The translations under genes and the position numbers were made by a program. Shown one piece after another: positions 43,358 through 51,822 of a stretch of 58,338 bases of DNA. The notes under the pieces were generated by a model. That model saw only the letters and a program-made list of their open reading frames with translations. It ran no database searches and was not told where the DNA came from. The stretch is from an uncultured Clostridia bacterium (GTDB lineage: Bacteria > Bacillota > Clostridia > Saccharofermentanales > Saccharofermentanaceae), in contig CAMVGO010000009.1 in NCBI GenBank assembly GCA_947167045.1, forward strand, positions 1-58,338, in the 5' to 3' direction. The stretch's first letter is position 1, and each line of letters starts with the position of its first letter.

Positions 43358-43912
43358 TCAGGATACGTAATCCGTATCGTAAGTCTGGTAGGAAGCCGCA
43401 GCCTGTTCTGCCTTATCAATATATGAATTCAAAGATGTGGAGAAAAGCGCTCCGATACATACGATACTTATGAGCGATCCTAAGATGGACATTATAAGTC
43501 CGGCTATAGCGGCTCCTTTTTTGCCGGCATTTTTCTTTGCAATCCCCACGATGGAGCATATCAGTCCGACAAGACCGAATACCCATACAAGGAACGGAAC
43601 CCAGCAAAAACAGATCGTAAGTATGCCGAAGACCAGACCGACTACGGCTGCGCCGTTGGAAGATCTTGCGGGAGGTGTCTGGACTATGACGACAGGCTGG
43701 GGTGCAGGCTGGTAAACAGGCTGATAGACCGGCTGCTGATAAACGGGCTGAGCAGGCTGTTGATAAACAGGTTGCTGATAAACAGGCTGATAGACAGGCT
43801 GAGCGGTTTGCTGTACAACCGGCTGGGGGTCTGCCTGGGGAGCCTGTGCTCCGCAAGTGGGGCAGACTGCCTGACCTTCAGGAATGAAACTTCCGCATGA
43901 TTCACAATACAT
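43358..43912 (-). CDS. Zinc-ribbon, Pro/Gln-rich membrane protein (shorter paralogue)
   Basis: A 184-aa paralogue of the 42469 protein: MYCESCGSFIPEGQAVCPTCG zinc ribbon, a QQPVYQQP-type repeat region (about 30-75), two helices (about 84-113 and 125-150) with a KKNAGKKGAAIAGL loop, and a short polar tail ending in DTDYVS. It lacks the acidic tail of the longer copy. The ATG at 43912 lies behind GGAGGA; a TTG five codons upstream overlaps that site and is rejected. The stop of the ABC ATPase gene is 18 bp upstream, so it is probably expressed with the transporter. Confidence 0.78.
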   Translation of the reverse strand: MYCESCGSFIPEGQAVCPTCGAQAPQADPQPVVQQTAQPVYQPVYQQPVYQQPAQPVYQQPVYQPVYQPAPQPVVIVQTPPARSSNGAAVVGLVFGILTICFCWVPFLVWVFGLVGLICSIVGIAKKNAGKKGAAIAGLIMSILGSLISIVCIGALFSTSLNSYIDKAEQAAASYQTYDTDYVS

Positions 43913-43930
43913 AACTTTTTCCTCCAAAGA

Positions 43931-44680
43931 TCACAATACTTTTTTCAGGAAAGACTGCAGTCTCTCGTTCTGGGGATTCGTGAAGATCTCTTCAGGAGTG
44001 TTTTCTTCTATGATCCTTCCCTGATCCATGAATATGACGCGTGTGCCTACTTCACGTGCGAATCCCATCTCGTGTGTGACGCATACCATCGTCATGCCTG
44101 CTTTTGCGAGATCCTTCATAACATCAAGAACTTCTCCAACCATTTCGGGATCCAATGCGCTCGTAGGTTCATCGAAGAGCATGACCTCGGGATCCATGGC
44201 AAGAGCCCTTACTATCGCAATCCTCTGTTTCTGACCTCCAGAGAGCTGTGACGGATATGCCATGGCCCTGTCCTGAAGACCTACTCTCCAAAGCAGATCC
44301 AAAGCTTTTTTCTCTGCGACCTCTTTAGGAAGTCCGTGAAGTTTCATCGGAGCGATCGTCATGTTGCGCAGGATAGTAAGGTGAGGGAATAGGTTGAAAT
44401 GCTGGAAGACCATTCCCATGTTCTGTCTCAAGAGGTTTATGTCGGTCGAGGGATCCGTTATATCCTGACCCTCGAAAGTGATAGTGCCGCCTGTAGGGCG
44501 CTCGAGAAGATTGAGCGATCTTAAGAATGTTGATTTTCCCGAACCGGAAGGGCCGATGACAACTACGACCTCACCTTTGCGGATATCTGTCGTTACGCCG
44601 TCCAATGCCTTGATCTCGCCACCGTTATAGTGTTTTTTGAGATCGTTTACGGAGATTATTACGTGATTATCAGCGTTCAC
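43931..44680 (-). CDS. Amino-acid ABC transporter ATP-binding protein
   Basis: A 249-aa polar-amino-acid type ATPase (GlnQ/HisP-like). It has Walker [10 protein letters not shown], the Q-loop region [13 protein letters not shown], the signature LSGGQKQR, Walker [15 protein letters not shown], and the switch histidine in [10 protein letters not shown]. It powers uptake through the permease encoded just upstream, whose last 11 bases it overlaps. The substrate cannot be set by the ATPase; the binding protein is of the SBP_bac_3 family (polar or charged amino acids). Confidence 0.94.
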   Translation of the reverse strand: MNADNHVIISVNDLKKHYNGGEIKALDGVTTDIRKGEVVVVIGPSGSGKSTFLRSLNLLERPTGGTITFEGQDITDPSTDINLLRQNMGMVFQHFNLFPHLTILRNMTIAPMKLHGLPKEVAEKKALDLLWRVGLQDRAMAYPSQLSGGQKQRIAIVRALAMDPEVMLFDEPTSALDPEMVGEVLDVMKDLAKAGMTMVCVTHEMGFAREVGTRVIFMDQGRIIEENTPEEIFTNPQNERLQSFLKKVL

Positions 44681-45767
44681 TGTTCTTGAGCCTCCTTTCG
44701 AGCAACGAAACGAGCTTACTGAAGATCATTACGATCACGAGATAGATGGCCGCAACAGCAATGAGCGGCAGGAAGGCGGAATAGGTTCTGGACCTGATTA
44801 TGTCACCGCCTTTTGTAAGCTCCTGAAGACCGATATAACCTGATACCGATGTTTCTTTGATGAGTACGATGAATTCGTTGGCGAGAGCGGGGAGAACGGC
44901 CTTGAATGCCTGGGGGATGATGATGAAAGCCATCGTCCTGACGTAACCGAATCCCAGAGAACGTCCTGCCTCGAACTGTCCTTTGTCGATGCTCTCGATT
45001 CCGCTTCGGATGATCTCTGCAACATATGCGCCGGAGTTGATGCCGAAAGCGAGGACTGCCACGAGGACCTTATTGTTCGATGATGCGAAGATGACGAAAT
45101 ATGTGATCATGAGCTGAACGACTACAGGGGTTCCTCTGATGACAGTGAGATAGATACCTGCAACTGCGTTCAGGAACTTGAGCAGCCCTTTGCCGAAGCC
45201 GCCGTGCATCTCTTCCTTCAGAGTGGCATAAGACGATCTGATAAGTGCAACGACAATACCCAAAGCGATGCCAAGAAGTGCCGCAAATATCGTGACCTCA
45301 AATGTAATGCCGAGACCTTTGAAGATGTATGTGTAGCGGTTGTCAGTTATGAAGTTGTTCTCAAAATCAGCAGGGATACCTTCGAGCCAGTAAATAAATC
45401 CTGTCCAGGTGTTAGCCGCCCAGACTGCTATGTTTCCGACGGAAAGGGTAAGGATGACAAAGACTGTGGCAATTATTGAAAGCGGCATGCCGATGAGGGC
45501 AAGGATCCTGCCGGTCTTAGCCTTGCTCTGATTCTTTGCAAGGTCATTCCTGTTTGACTGATAGATGGCTATGCCTGCGAAAACGATACCGGCAAAGGGA
45601 ATTGCCGATAAGAGTATCGACAATAATCCGAAGATGAATATCTGTCCGGCTTTCTTGGCCGAATCGGATACGCTGATATCAGGCAGCGGCTGATGGCACT
45701 TGGGACATGACGTTTCATCGCCAGTAACTTTGATGCCGCAATATCTGCAGAAGCGTGATTTGATCAT
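44670..45767 (-). CDS. Amino-acid ABC permease fused to an N-terminal zinc-ribbon/two-TM module
   Basis: A 365-aa protein. Residues 1-30 form a zinc ribbon (C7/C10 and C21/C24, FCRYCG and CPKCH). Two helices (about 40-75 and 90-120) with a basic loop match the DUF4190-like layout of the two downstream zinc-ribbon proteins. The rest (about 150-365) is a standard HisM/GlnP-type permease: [30 protein letters not shown], and the EAA loop [22 protein letters not shown]. Typical permeases are about 220 residues, so the first 140 are extra. It overlaps the ATPase gene by 11 bp. The module probably came by fusion with a neighbouring zinc-ribbon gene. Confidence 0.9.
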   Translation of the reverse strand: MIKSRFCRYCGIKVTGDETSCPKCHQPLPDISVSDSAKKAGQIFIFGLLSILLSAIPFAGIVFAGIAIYQSNRNDLAKNQSKAKTGRILALIGMPLSIIATVFVILTLSVGNIAVWAANTWTGFIYWLEGIPADFENNFITDNRYTYIFKGLGITFEVTIFAALLGIALGIVVALIRSSYATLKEEMHGGFGKGLLKFLNAVAGIYLTVIRGTPVVVQLMITYFVIFASSNNKVLVAVLAFGINSGAYVAEIIRSGIESIDKGQFEAGRSLGFGYVRTMAFIIIPQAFKAVLPALANEFIVLIKETSVSGYIGLQELTKGGDIIRSRTYSAFLPLIAVAAIYLVIVMIFSKLVSLLERRLKNSER

Positions 45768-45833
45768 AAGGCTGTTCCTTTTATTTGCTTGGATTCATGA
45801 CCCTTGGGAAATATTCCCTATTGTAAATAATAA

Positions 45834-45864
45834 AAGAGCGGAAATAAAGACCATTTCCGCTCTT
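45834..45864 (-). terminator. Intercistronic hairpin between the binding-protein and permease genes
   Basis: AAGAGCGGAAAT (45834-45845) and ATTTCCGCTCTT (45853-45864) make a perfect 12-bp stem with a 7-nt loop. On the minus strand a T-rich tract (TTTTATTATTT) follows. It lies 23 bp after the stop of the binding-protein gene and about 67 bp before the permease start, so it probably lets only part of transcription through and protects the upstream message, keeping binding protein in excess. Confidence 0.7.
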
Positions 45865-45887
45865 ATTATTTCCTGTTGTGGGATAAC

Positions 45888-46727
45888 TTATTTGTTTGCT
45901 GCAGCAACGAAAGCCTTAGCAGGTTCGTTATCGATGACTACTGCATCGATCTTGCCTGACTGAAGTGCGATGACTGCATCGTTACCCTTTGCAAAACGCT
46001 CGATCCTGTCTTCTCCGACATCATCTGTCATGTAGATGTCGCCTGTAGTGCCGGACTGAACGCCTACCTTGTAGCTGCCGTCAAGGAGCTTATCAAGATC
46101 TGTGATCTCGGAATCTTCCATAACGATGATGGACTGGATGCCTGTAGCATAAGGTGCTGAGAAGTTAACTGACTTAAGTCTGTCCTCAGTAACAGTCATG
46201 CCTGCGCAACCGATGTCATACTTGCCTGCCTGAACGCCTGCGATGATAGAGTCAAACTCTACATCCTCGATAACGAGTTCAAGACCGAGCTTGTCGGCAA
46301 CTGCCTTTGCGATCTCGGGATCGATGCCGACTACCTGGTCGCCCTCATAGTACTCGTAAGGAGGGAAGAATGCGTTTGTAGCCATGATGAGTTTTCCGCT
46401 CTCGATCGTTGTAAATTCGGGATAGGTTGACTCTGAAGCTGAGCCTGTTCCAGACTGAGCCTGAGCGCCTTCAACGGGAATGTACTTCTGGATGATCGCG
46501 GGAATTGTGCCGTCGTCTGTAAGTTCCTTAAGAGCCTGATCGATAGCGTTCTTGAGGCCTTCGTTATCCTTGTTGATGGCCATGGCATAGTCCTCAACGG
46601 TGTAAGGTGTCTCGAGGATCTTAAGACCTTTCTTTGCCGAACCCTGAGAAGCTCCGGCGCAGGATGTCAATCCGAGCAGAAGTGCTGCAGAGAGAATACC
46701 TGCTGCGATTCTTTTGAATGTCTTCAT
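45888..46727 (-). CDS. Amino-acid ABC substrate-binding lipoprotein, apparently circularly permuted
   Basis: A 279-aa lipoprotein of the SBP_bac_3 family. The signal ends in LLGLTSC with lipid Cys23. The order of parts is unusual. Residues 34-83 (GLKILETPYTVEDYAMAINK to TIPAIIQKYI) are the sequence that normally ends such proteins. A linker (84-106, AQAQSGTGSASES) follows, then residues 107-279 hold the normal start of the mature domain (SGKLIMATNAFFPPYEYYEG, GIDPEIAKAVADKLG, DIGCAGMTVTEDR, VGVQSGTTGD) and stop at DNEPAKAFVAAANK, exactly where the first segment would continue. No other copy is seen nearby. AAGGAG precedes the ATG at 46727; longer in-frame starts are rejected because the signal begins at MKTFKR. 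Confidence 0.9.
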   Translation of the reverse strand: MKTFKRIAAGILSAALLLGLTSCAGASQGSAKKGLKILETPYTVEDYAMAINKDNEGLKNAIDQALKELTDDGTIPAIIQKYIPVEGAQAQSGTGSASESTYPEFTTIESGKLIMATNAFFPPYEYYEGDQVVGIDPEIAKAVADKLGLELVIEDVEFDSIIAGVQAGKYDIGCAGMTVTEDRLKSVNFSAPYATGIQSIIVMEDSEITDLDKLLDGSYKVGVQSGTTGDIYMTDDVGEDRIERFAKGNDAVIALQSGKIDAVVIDNEPAKAFVAAANK

Positions 46728-46889
46728 AACAGTGTCTCCTTTGTCTTGTCTCAATTGGATAATTGAACAATGGTATCTTACGCTAAGTCCGTGCTGACAG
46801 TAAATGAACAAAAGCCCGAAAAATAATTGCTCAATAATATTTTTTTAAGTAAAATATCTAAAGAACGTTTGAAAGGTCGCTGATAATCG

Positions 46890-48158
46890 ATGAAAAGGGT
46901 GTTGATTCTCGGTTGCAATGAAATCACTAAGCGTTTGCTCATCTATCTTTGCAATAACAAATCTTATGCTTCGGACATTTGTTTAGCATCCCGCCGTAAG
47001 GAGGAGTGTGACGAACTTAAGAATCTTGCTTCCAGCATGGGAGTGAGAGTTATGACTTCGGGTATTGATGTCAGCAATGCTGAAGGTGCCATGATGATGG
47101 TCAGGATATTTGCGCCTGATCTTATCGTTAATCTTCTCCCTCCGGAACTTGCACTTGACGCCATGAATCTTGCTATTAATGCAAAGGCGGATTATATAGA
47201 TGCGGCTCTATACGGAGTGCCGGATATTCCTTCGCCGACATCGCTCCTTTCGAAGCAGTTCCAGCTTTTTGCAGAGTTTCAGAATAACTGCAAGACGGCC
47301 GTCTGCGGAGCCGGTTTTGTTCCCGGTGCCGTCAGCACAATAATAAAGCGCGCATCAGATAATGATTTTTCGAAGATCGACACGATCGATCTGTTATCCG
47401 TATCTGGAGAGAAGAAGTCTTCCGGAGAAGGCGAAGGGAACAACGATGACGATATCTTGTATTCCGAGGATGTAAAAGCTACCAAGAGCTTTATCAATAT
47501 CGAGCCGGACAAGACCGTTTTCTACATTGAGGACGGAAAGATCGTCGAAGCTGATGCCATGTCGATCGAAGGCAAGTCCGCTGAAGGAAGCACGGTCTAT
47601 CTCGATTCCAGCCCCATGATCACTGACCTTATCAAGGAGTTCCCTGATATAGTAAATGCCAGATATTTCAAACTCGGCAAAAAGGACCCCAAAGAGCACA
47701 AGGCTCCGAAAGAAAAGCTGGATCTTTTAAGGGAACTCGGATTGCTTTCCGAGATCCCGGTAAGAGTAGGTCATGCTGCAGTAGCCCCCATTGATCTCGT
47801 TGCCGCTGTACTTCCGAAGATGCAGGTTGATGACAGCCCGGAGGAAGAGGATACAAAGCCTTCCGGTATGGCATCCTACGAGATCTATATTACAGGTCAG
47901 TCAAAAAAGAACGAAGAGACCGTCACCAGATCGTACATCATCAAAGGTGACAATGAGCAGATATTTGAGAAGTATAACGTCAGCGCATTTGAGTATATGA
48001 AGGGTTCGGCCCTGATCTCAGGCGTGAAACTTATGTGCAGGGACAAGTGGAAGAAGCCGGGTGTTTTTACTCCTGCGGCTTTTGACTGTGAGACATATTT
48101 TAATGCTCTTTCCATGGAAGGCATTAAGGTTACCGAAGGTGAAGGAAAGCCGTTCTGA
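46890..48158 (+). CDS. Saccharopine dehydrogenase-like NAD(P)-binding protein
   Basis: A 422-aa protein of the saccharopine dehydrogenase/carboxynorspermidine synthase superfamily. The N terminus is a Rossmann fold with VLILGCNEITKRLL (GxxxxT variant), RVMTSGIDVSN, and VNLLPPELALDAMNLAINAKADYIDA. AVCGAGFVPGAVSTI starts the second domain, and the C-terminal GVFTPAAFDCETYFNALSMEGI is characteristic. An acidic insertion (SGEGEGNNDDD) lies near residue 175. It may act in lysine or polyamine metabolism, but no pathway neighbours support either. It is divergent from the binding-protein gene; a weak GAAAGG site is 13 nt before the ATG. Confidence 0.82.
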   Translation: MKRVLILGCNEITKRLLIYLCNNKSYASDICLASRRKEECDELKNLASSMGVRVMTSGIDVSNAEGAMMMVRIFAPDLIVNLLPPELALDAMNLAINAKADYIDAALYGVPDIPSPTSLLSKQFQLFAEFQNNCKTAVCGAGFVPGAVSTIIKRASDNDFSKIDTIDLLSVSGEKKSSGEGEGNNDDDILYSEDVKATKSFINIEPDKTVFYIEDGKIVEADAMSIEGKSAEGSTVYLDSSPMITDLIKEFPDIVNARYFKLGKKDPKEHKAPKEKLDLLRELGLLSEIPVRVGHAAVAPIDLVAAVLPKMQVDDSPEEEDTKPSGMASYEIYITGQSKKNEETVTRSYIIKGDNEQIFEKYNVSAFEYMKGSALISGVKLMCRDKWKKPGVFTPAAFDCETYFNALSMEGIKVTEGEGKPF

Positions 48159-48206
48159 TAACACAGGCTGTTACCGGGGACGGAAATATGGGGAGGACAA
48201 AACAGG

Positions 48207-49145
48207 ATGTCTGACAAGAATTTCTGGGAGAAGATGCAGATAAACGACATGCTCGTTATCGACACCATCCGCAGGCACAGTTTCGACACTATCTATTTTA
48301 AGGATAAGGATTCCAAGTTCATCTGGAATAATTATGTGCATGCCAAGCAGCTCGGAGTCGAAAAGCCCGATGACCTGATCGGAAAGACCGACATGGACTT
48401 TTTCCCTGCGGAATTTGCCGCCAAAGCCAGGGAAGCCGAGCTCGAGATCATGCGCACCGGTACGCCGCTTCTCAATATCCTTGAAGAACTCGTCGTCGAT
48501 GAAGACACAGTCAAATATTACTATGCCTCAAAGTACCCGCTTTATGACAAGAACGATCAGATAGTCGGTACCTGGGGTATCAGCAGAGATATTACCGAGC
48601 AGAAGAAACTCGAGAAAGAACTCGAGCGCTCGTATCACAAGATGGAGCGTCTGGCGCGCGTAGATGATCTCAGCGGTCTTTATAACAGACGTTACTTCTA
48701 CGAGACTCTCGAGAAATATGCGAGCCTTTATGAGAGAAGGACTGACGGAAGCACGTTTGCACTTCTTGTCTGTGATGTTGACGACATGACTCATGTCAAT
48801 GACATCTACGGCCAGCAAAACGGCGATCTCGTATTGAAGAGCCTGGCTGAACTTTTCCTGGAGAATGTCAGGAAAGAAGATACATGCTTCCGTACTGGCG
48901 GTGATGAATTTGCTCTCGTACTTCTTGATACGGATAAGATTTCTGCTGTCGGACTTGCAAAAAAGCTGGTTGAACTTATCGCAAACGAACCGATAATCCT
49001 TGACGGCAAGAGAGAAAAAGTCACTGTCTCTGCCGGTCTGGTATTATTCGAAAACAGCGATCCCGATCTGTCGGATCTGTTGTCCAGAGCCGAAAGAAAA
49101 TTGAACAAGTCCAAAAGAGAGGGCAAGAACAAGGTCTCTTTCTGA
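48207..49145 (+). CDS. PAS-GGDEF diguanylate cyclase
   Basis: A 312-aa soluble protein: a PAS domain (about 18-135, with FDTIYFKDKDSKFIWNN and WGISRDITEQKKLE), a short coiled helix and a GGDEF domain. The signature RTGGDEF (231-235) is intact, and RKED (222-225) stands five residues before it, a canonical RxxD I-site. It should make c-di-GMP and be product-inhibited, unlike the other two cyclases of the window. GGGGAGG lies upstream of the ATG. A hairpin terminator follows at 49174. The gene follows the saccharopine-dehydrogenase-like gene by 48 bp and may share its transcript. Confidence 0.92.
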   Translation: MSDKNFWEKMQINDMLVIDTIRRHSFDTIYFKDKDSKFIWNNYVHAKQLGVEKPDDLIGKTDMDFFPAEFAAKAREAELEIMRTGTPLLNILEELVVDEDTVKYYYASKYPLYDKNDQIVGTWGISRDITEQKKLEKELERSYHKMERLARVDDLSGLYNRRYFYETLEKYASLYERRTDGSTFALLVCDVDDMTHVNDIYGQQNGDLVLKSLAELFLENVRKEDTCFRTGGDEFALVLLDTDKISAVGLAKKLVELIANEPIILDGKREKVTVSAGLVLFENSDPDLSDLLSRAERKLNKSKREGKNKVSF

Positions 49146-49173
49146 TCTTATTGAATATGTTACTTTTAGTGAG

Positions 49174-49242
49174 GGCCGGGAGATATCCCGGCCTTGCTCT
49201 TTATATGAGGTGTGTGGAGAACAAATGTTGAGCAAGGCCGGG
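49174..49242. terminator. Overlapping hairpins in a convergent intergenic region
   Basis: GGCCGGGA (49174-49181) pairs with TCCCGGCC (49186-49193) around a GATA loop and is followed by TTGCTCTTT: a terminator for the PAS-GGDEF gene. The 3' arm and the following bases, CCCGGCCTTGCTC (49187-49199), are also a perfect 13-base complement of GAGCAAGGCCGGG at 49230-49242. The two structures are mutually exclusive. Read on the minus strand the larger hairpin would serve the convergent small gene. Confidence 0.6.
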
Positions 49243-49297
49243 CATTCCCTTATACGGAGAAAAACGGACTTATGGATGAGCTGTCATTGGTCGGGAC

Positions 49298-49588
49298 TTA
49301 AGCTGCACCCTTATCCTTCAGATGGTATTGACGTGCCGGCCTGTTGCTGCAGGAGGTGCCTGAGGCCGTAACAGGAGTATTGACCCGCTTGATGGGAGTG
49401 ACGCGGACGGATGCCGGTCTGCCTGTCCTTACGGTTCTGGAGAGCGAAGCGGCCGTGACGGGCTTCTGAGCCTTGGGTGCGCATGCGCTCTCATCATCGG
49501 CATCCCGCCAGTATTCGATGCTGGCTGAAGCAGCCTTGATGGTAACAAGGATAAAGAATAAGAAAATAAGCATATCGAGTGGTGACAT
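49298..49588 (-). CDS. Small single-helix membrane protein
   Basis: A 96-aa protein: one N-terminal helix (PLDMLIFLFFILVTIKAASA), an acidic patch (YWRDADDESA) and a basic Thr/Arg/Pro-rich tail ending in YHLKDKGAA. The helix-inside-first and basic-tail pattern suggests the tail stays in or near the cytoplasmic side. GGAGGT precedes the ATG at 49588 by 7 nt, which supports that it is a real gene. No homologous family is recognised. The -10-like GATATAGTAT lies about 50 bp upstream on the minus strand. Confidence 0.6.
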   Translation of the reverse strand: MSPLDMLIFLFFILVTIKAASASIEYWRDADDESACAPKAQKPVTAASLSRTVRTGRPASVRVTPIKRVNTPVTASGTSCSNRPARQYHLKDKGAA

Positions 49589-49711
49589 AATCAGTACCTC
49601 CAAAAAAGTTCAAATGTTCTTTTATGGAGATACTATATCACACCACGTCTTCCAATAATGGGACTATTACGCGGTTTTTGAGAAAAACGAACAAAAATTT
49701 TGCTTGACTTT

Positions 49712-51547
49712 TTATTCTCCCAGCTTTGAAGCGCCGATCCTGGAGGCTCCGCTGCCGATCATTTCCCTGGCGGAATCGACCGTTCTGATGCCGCCGGCAG
49801 CCTTGATCCTGACATCAGGACTGACATTATCCCTCATCAGAACTATGTCTTCGACTTTTGCTCCGGCACTGCCGAACCCTGTGGATGTCTTGATGAAATC
49901 CGCTTTCGCCTCGCTTACTATCCTGCAGAGACGGATCTTTTCGTCTTCCGTCAGGTCGCATGTCTCTATGATCACCTTGAGCAAAGCGCCCTTTTCGTGT
50001 ACGGCTTCCGCTATGAGTCTGATCTCATCAAACACCTCGTCATACCTGCCGGATTTAACGAAGTTGATGTTTATGACCATATCGATCTCGGAAGCGCCGT
50101 TGTCACACGCCTCTTTGGCTTCATATATCTTCGTTCCAGTTGTCTGGTAGCCGTTCGGGAATCCTATTACGGTGCATACTGCGACCCTTCCCTGTGAAAA
50201 GCGCACGGCATCTTTAACGAAGCAGGGCTGGATACAGACTGAAGCTGTCTTCAGGGAGACAGCCCTCTCGATGAGTTCCCTGATATCTTCTTCTTTAGCA
50301 GTGGTCTTGAGATTGGTAAGATCCACATAACTCATAATGTTGTCTTCATCAGGAGTGTTCGTATTGGTTTCAGGACAGAAGTCTCTTTCATATCTGCGTG
50401 ACATAAGGGCGGTGAGAACAATGCCTGCAATGTTATTGAATCCCGTAAGCTCACCCATGTTGCAGGGAACACGGTATCCGTCACCGCTTATGAGAAGAGG
50501 GATGCATTCCCTGGAGTGGTCCGTGGAAGGCGTTGAAGGATCACAGCCGTGGTCGGCGGTAATGATGAGGAGATCGTCTTCTCTCATCTTACCGAGGATG
50601 GTGCCGAGTGCATCATCGAATTCGTGCATAGCTTCGGCATAACCTTTGATGTCGTTGCGGTGGCCGTACTTCATGTCGAAGTCCACGAGATTTACAAAGC
50701 AGAGGCCCGTAAAGTCACGGTCCATCATGGCAATGGTCTTTCCTATGCCGTCGGTGTTTCCCTGCGTGGGATTTGACTCGGTAAGCCCTCTTCCTGCAAA
50801 GAGGTCATAGATCTTGCCTATGGAGATAACATCATAGCCTTCGCTCTTGAGAAGATCGAGCATGGTTGATGAGGGTGCGGCAAGCGAGAAGTCATGACGG
50901 TTTGCCGTCCTTGTGAAATTGCCGGGTTCTCCGGTAAACGGTCTTGCGATCACTCTTCCGACAGCATCATCGCCTGTCATTATCTCACGTGCTTTTCTGC
51001 ATATATCATAGAGTTCTTCGAGCGGAACGGTTTCCTCGTGTGCCGCTATCTGAAGTACGCTGTCGGCTGAGGTGTATATAATGAGTTTTCCTGTCTTTAT
51101 ATGTTCCTCGCCGTAGTCCCTTATAACATCAGTCCCGCTGTATGGCTTGTTGCAGAGAAAACCTCTGCCTGTTGCTTTTTCGAGCTTTCGAATGATTTCC
51201 TCAGGGAACCCGTCAGGGTAGGTGGGCTGAGGTCTGTCAGATATGATACCCGCTATCTCCCAATGGCCTATTGTCGAATCCTTGCCTGCAGAGATCTCTC
51301 TTACGCGCGCATAAGAACCGATGGGGGAGGGGATGGCGTCCTGGGCCTTTTTATAACTGAGGATCCTGGAATCGTCTTCTCCGTCGATGGCGAAAAGTCC
51401 CATCTTTGCCAGATTTGGAAAAGGTTTGTCAGAACAAGACAATACCGCGGCAAGTGTGTTGCTGCCTTCGTCGTTGAACTTTGCGGCATCAGGTGCGCCG
51501 CCTATTCCCAAGCTGTCCAGAACGATAAGGAAAACACGTTTTGCCAT
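49712..51547 (-). CDS. Phosphopentomutase-deoxyribose-phosphate aldolase fusion (DeoB-DeoC)
   Basis: A 611-aa bifunctional protein. Residues 1-390 form phosphopentomutase: VFLIVLDSLGIGGAPDA with the metal Asp, GKDSTIGHWEIAG at the phospho-acceptor site, and ITADHGCDPSTPSTDHSRE with metal ligands. After a linker of about 15 residues, 405-611 form a class I deoxyribose-phosphate aldolase: EIDMVININFVKSG (Asp), the Schiff-base Lys553 in DFIKTSTGF, and RIKAAGGIR. Together they convert deoxyribose-1-phosphate to deoxyribose-5-phosphate and then to glyceraldehyde-3-phosphate and acetaldehyde. These are consecutive steps of deoxynucleoside catabolism, normally separate proteins. AAGGAG precedes the ATG. 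No nucleoside phosphorylase is in the window. Confidence 0.95.
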   Translation of the reverse strand: MAKRVFLIVLDSLGIGGAPDAAKFNDEGSNTLAAVLSCSDKPFPNLAKMGLFAIDGEDDSRILSYKKAQDAIPSPIGSYARVREISAGKDSTIGHWEIAGIISDRPQPTYPDGFPEEIIRKLEKATGRGFLCNKPYSGTDVIRDYGEEHIKTGKLIIYTSADSVLQIAAHEETVPLEELYDICRKAREIMTGDDAVGRVIARPFTGEPGNFTRTANRHDFSLAAPSSTMLDLLKSEGYDVISIGKIYDLFAGRGLTESNPTQGNTDGIGKTIAMMDRDFTGLCFVNLVDFDMKYGHRNDIKGYAEAMHEFDDALGTILGKMREDDLLIITADHGCDPSTPSTDHSRECIPLLISGDGYRVPCNMGELTGFNNIAGIVLTALMSRRYERDFCPETNTNTPDEDNIMSYVDLTNLKTTAKEEDIRELIERAVSLKTASVCIQPCFVKDAVRFSQGRVAVCTVIGFPNGYQTTGTKIYEAKEACDNGASEIDMVININFVKSGRYDEVFDEIRLIAEAVHEKGALLKVIIETCDLTEDEKIRLCRIVSEAKADFIKTSTGFGSAGAKVEDIVLMRDNVSPDVRIKAAGGIRTVDSAREMIGSGASRIGASKLGE

Positions 51548-51822
51548 AAGAGTACTCCTTCGGATGAAATTAATGAATATTATTCTTCAGTTATATATTT
51601 AATTATATAGCAAAGATCAGATGACATCGCCCTCAAGATATATGCTCGGACTCAGGTGGTCGTCGACATTCGTCACATGGTAAAGAGAAGGACGGATGTC
51701 AGTAATAAAGATAATAACTTACTCATAAACAGCCTCTTATTTCATAGATATAGTCAACAGGGCAATCATACCATTACCGGCATATCTGTGATATAGTTTG
51801 CGGGATAAATCGAAACGGGCAT
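51548..51822. other. Divergent intergenic region with small unassigned ORFs
   Basis: This 275-bp space separates deoB-deoC and the helicase gene. On the minus strand, a hydrophobic 17-codon ORF (MSKLLSLLLTSVLLFTM) ends near 51679, and another frame reads ITDIRPSLYHVTNVDDHL to a stop at 51617-51619 with coding-like composition. Neither has a convincing ribosome site. They may be remnants of a lost gene. On the plus strand TGTGATATAGT (about 51787-51797) could hold the -10 of the helicase gene. Confidence 0.3.
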
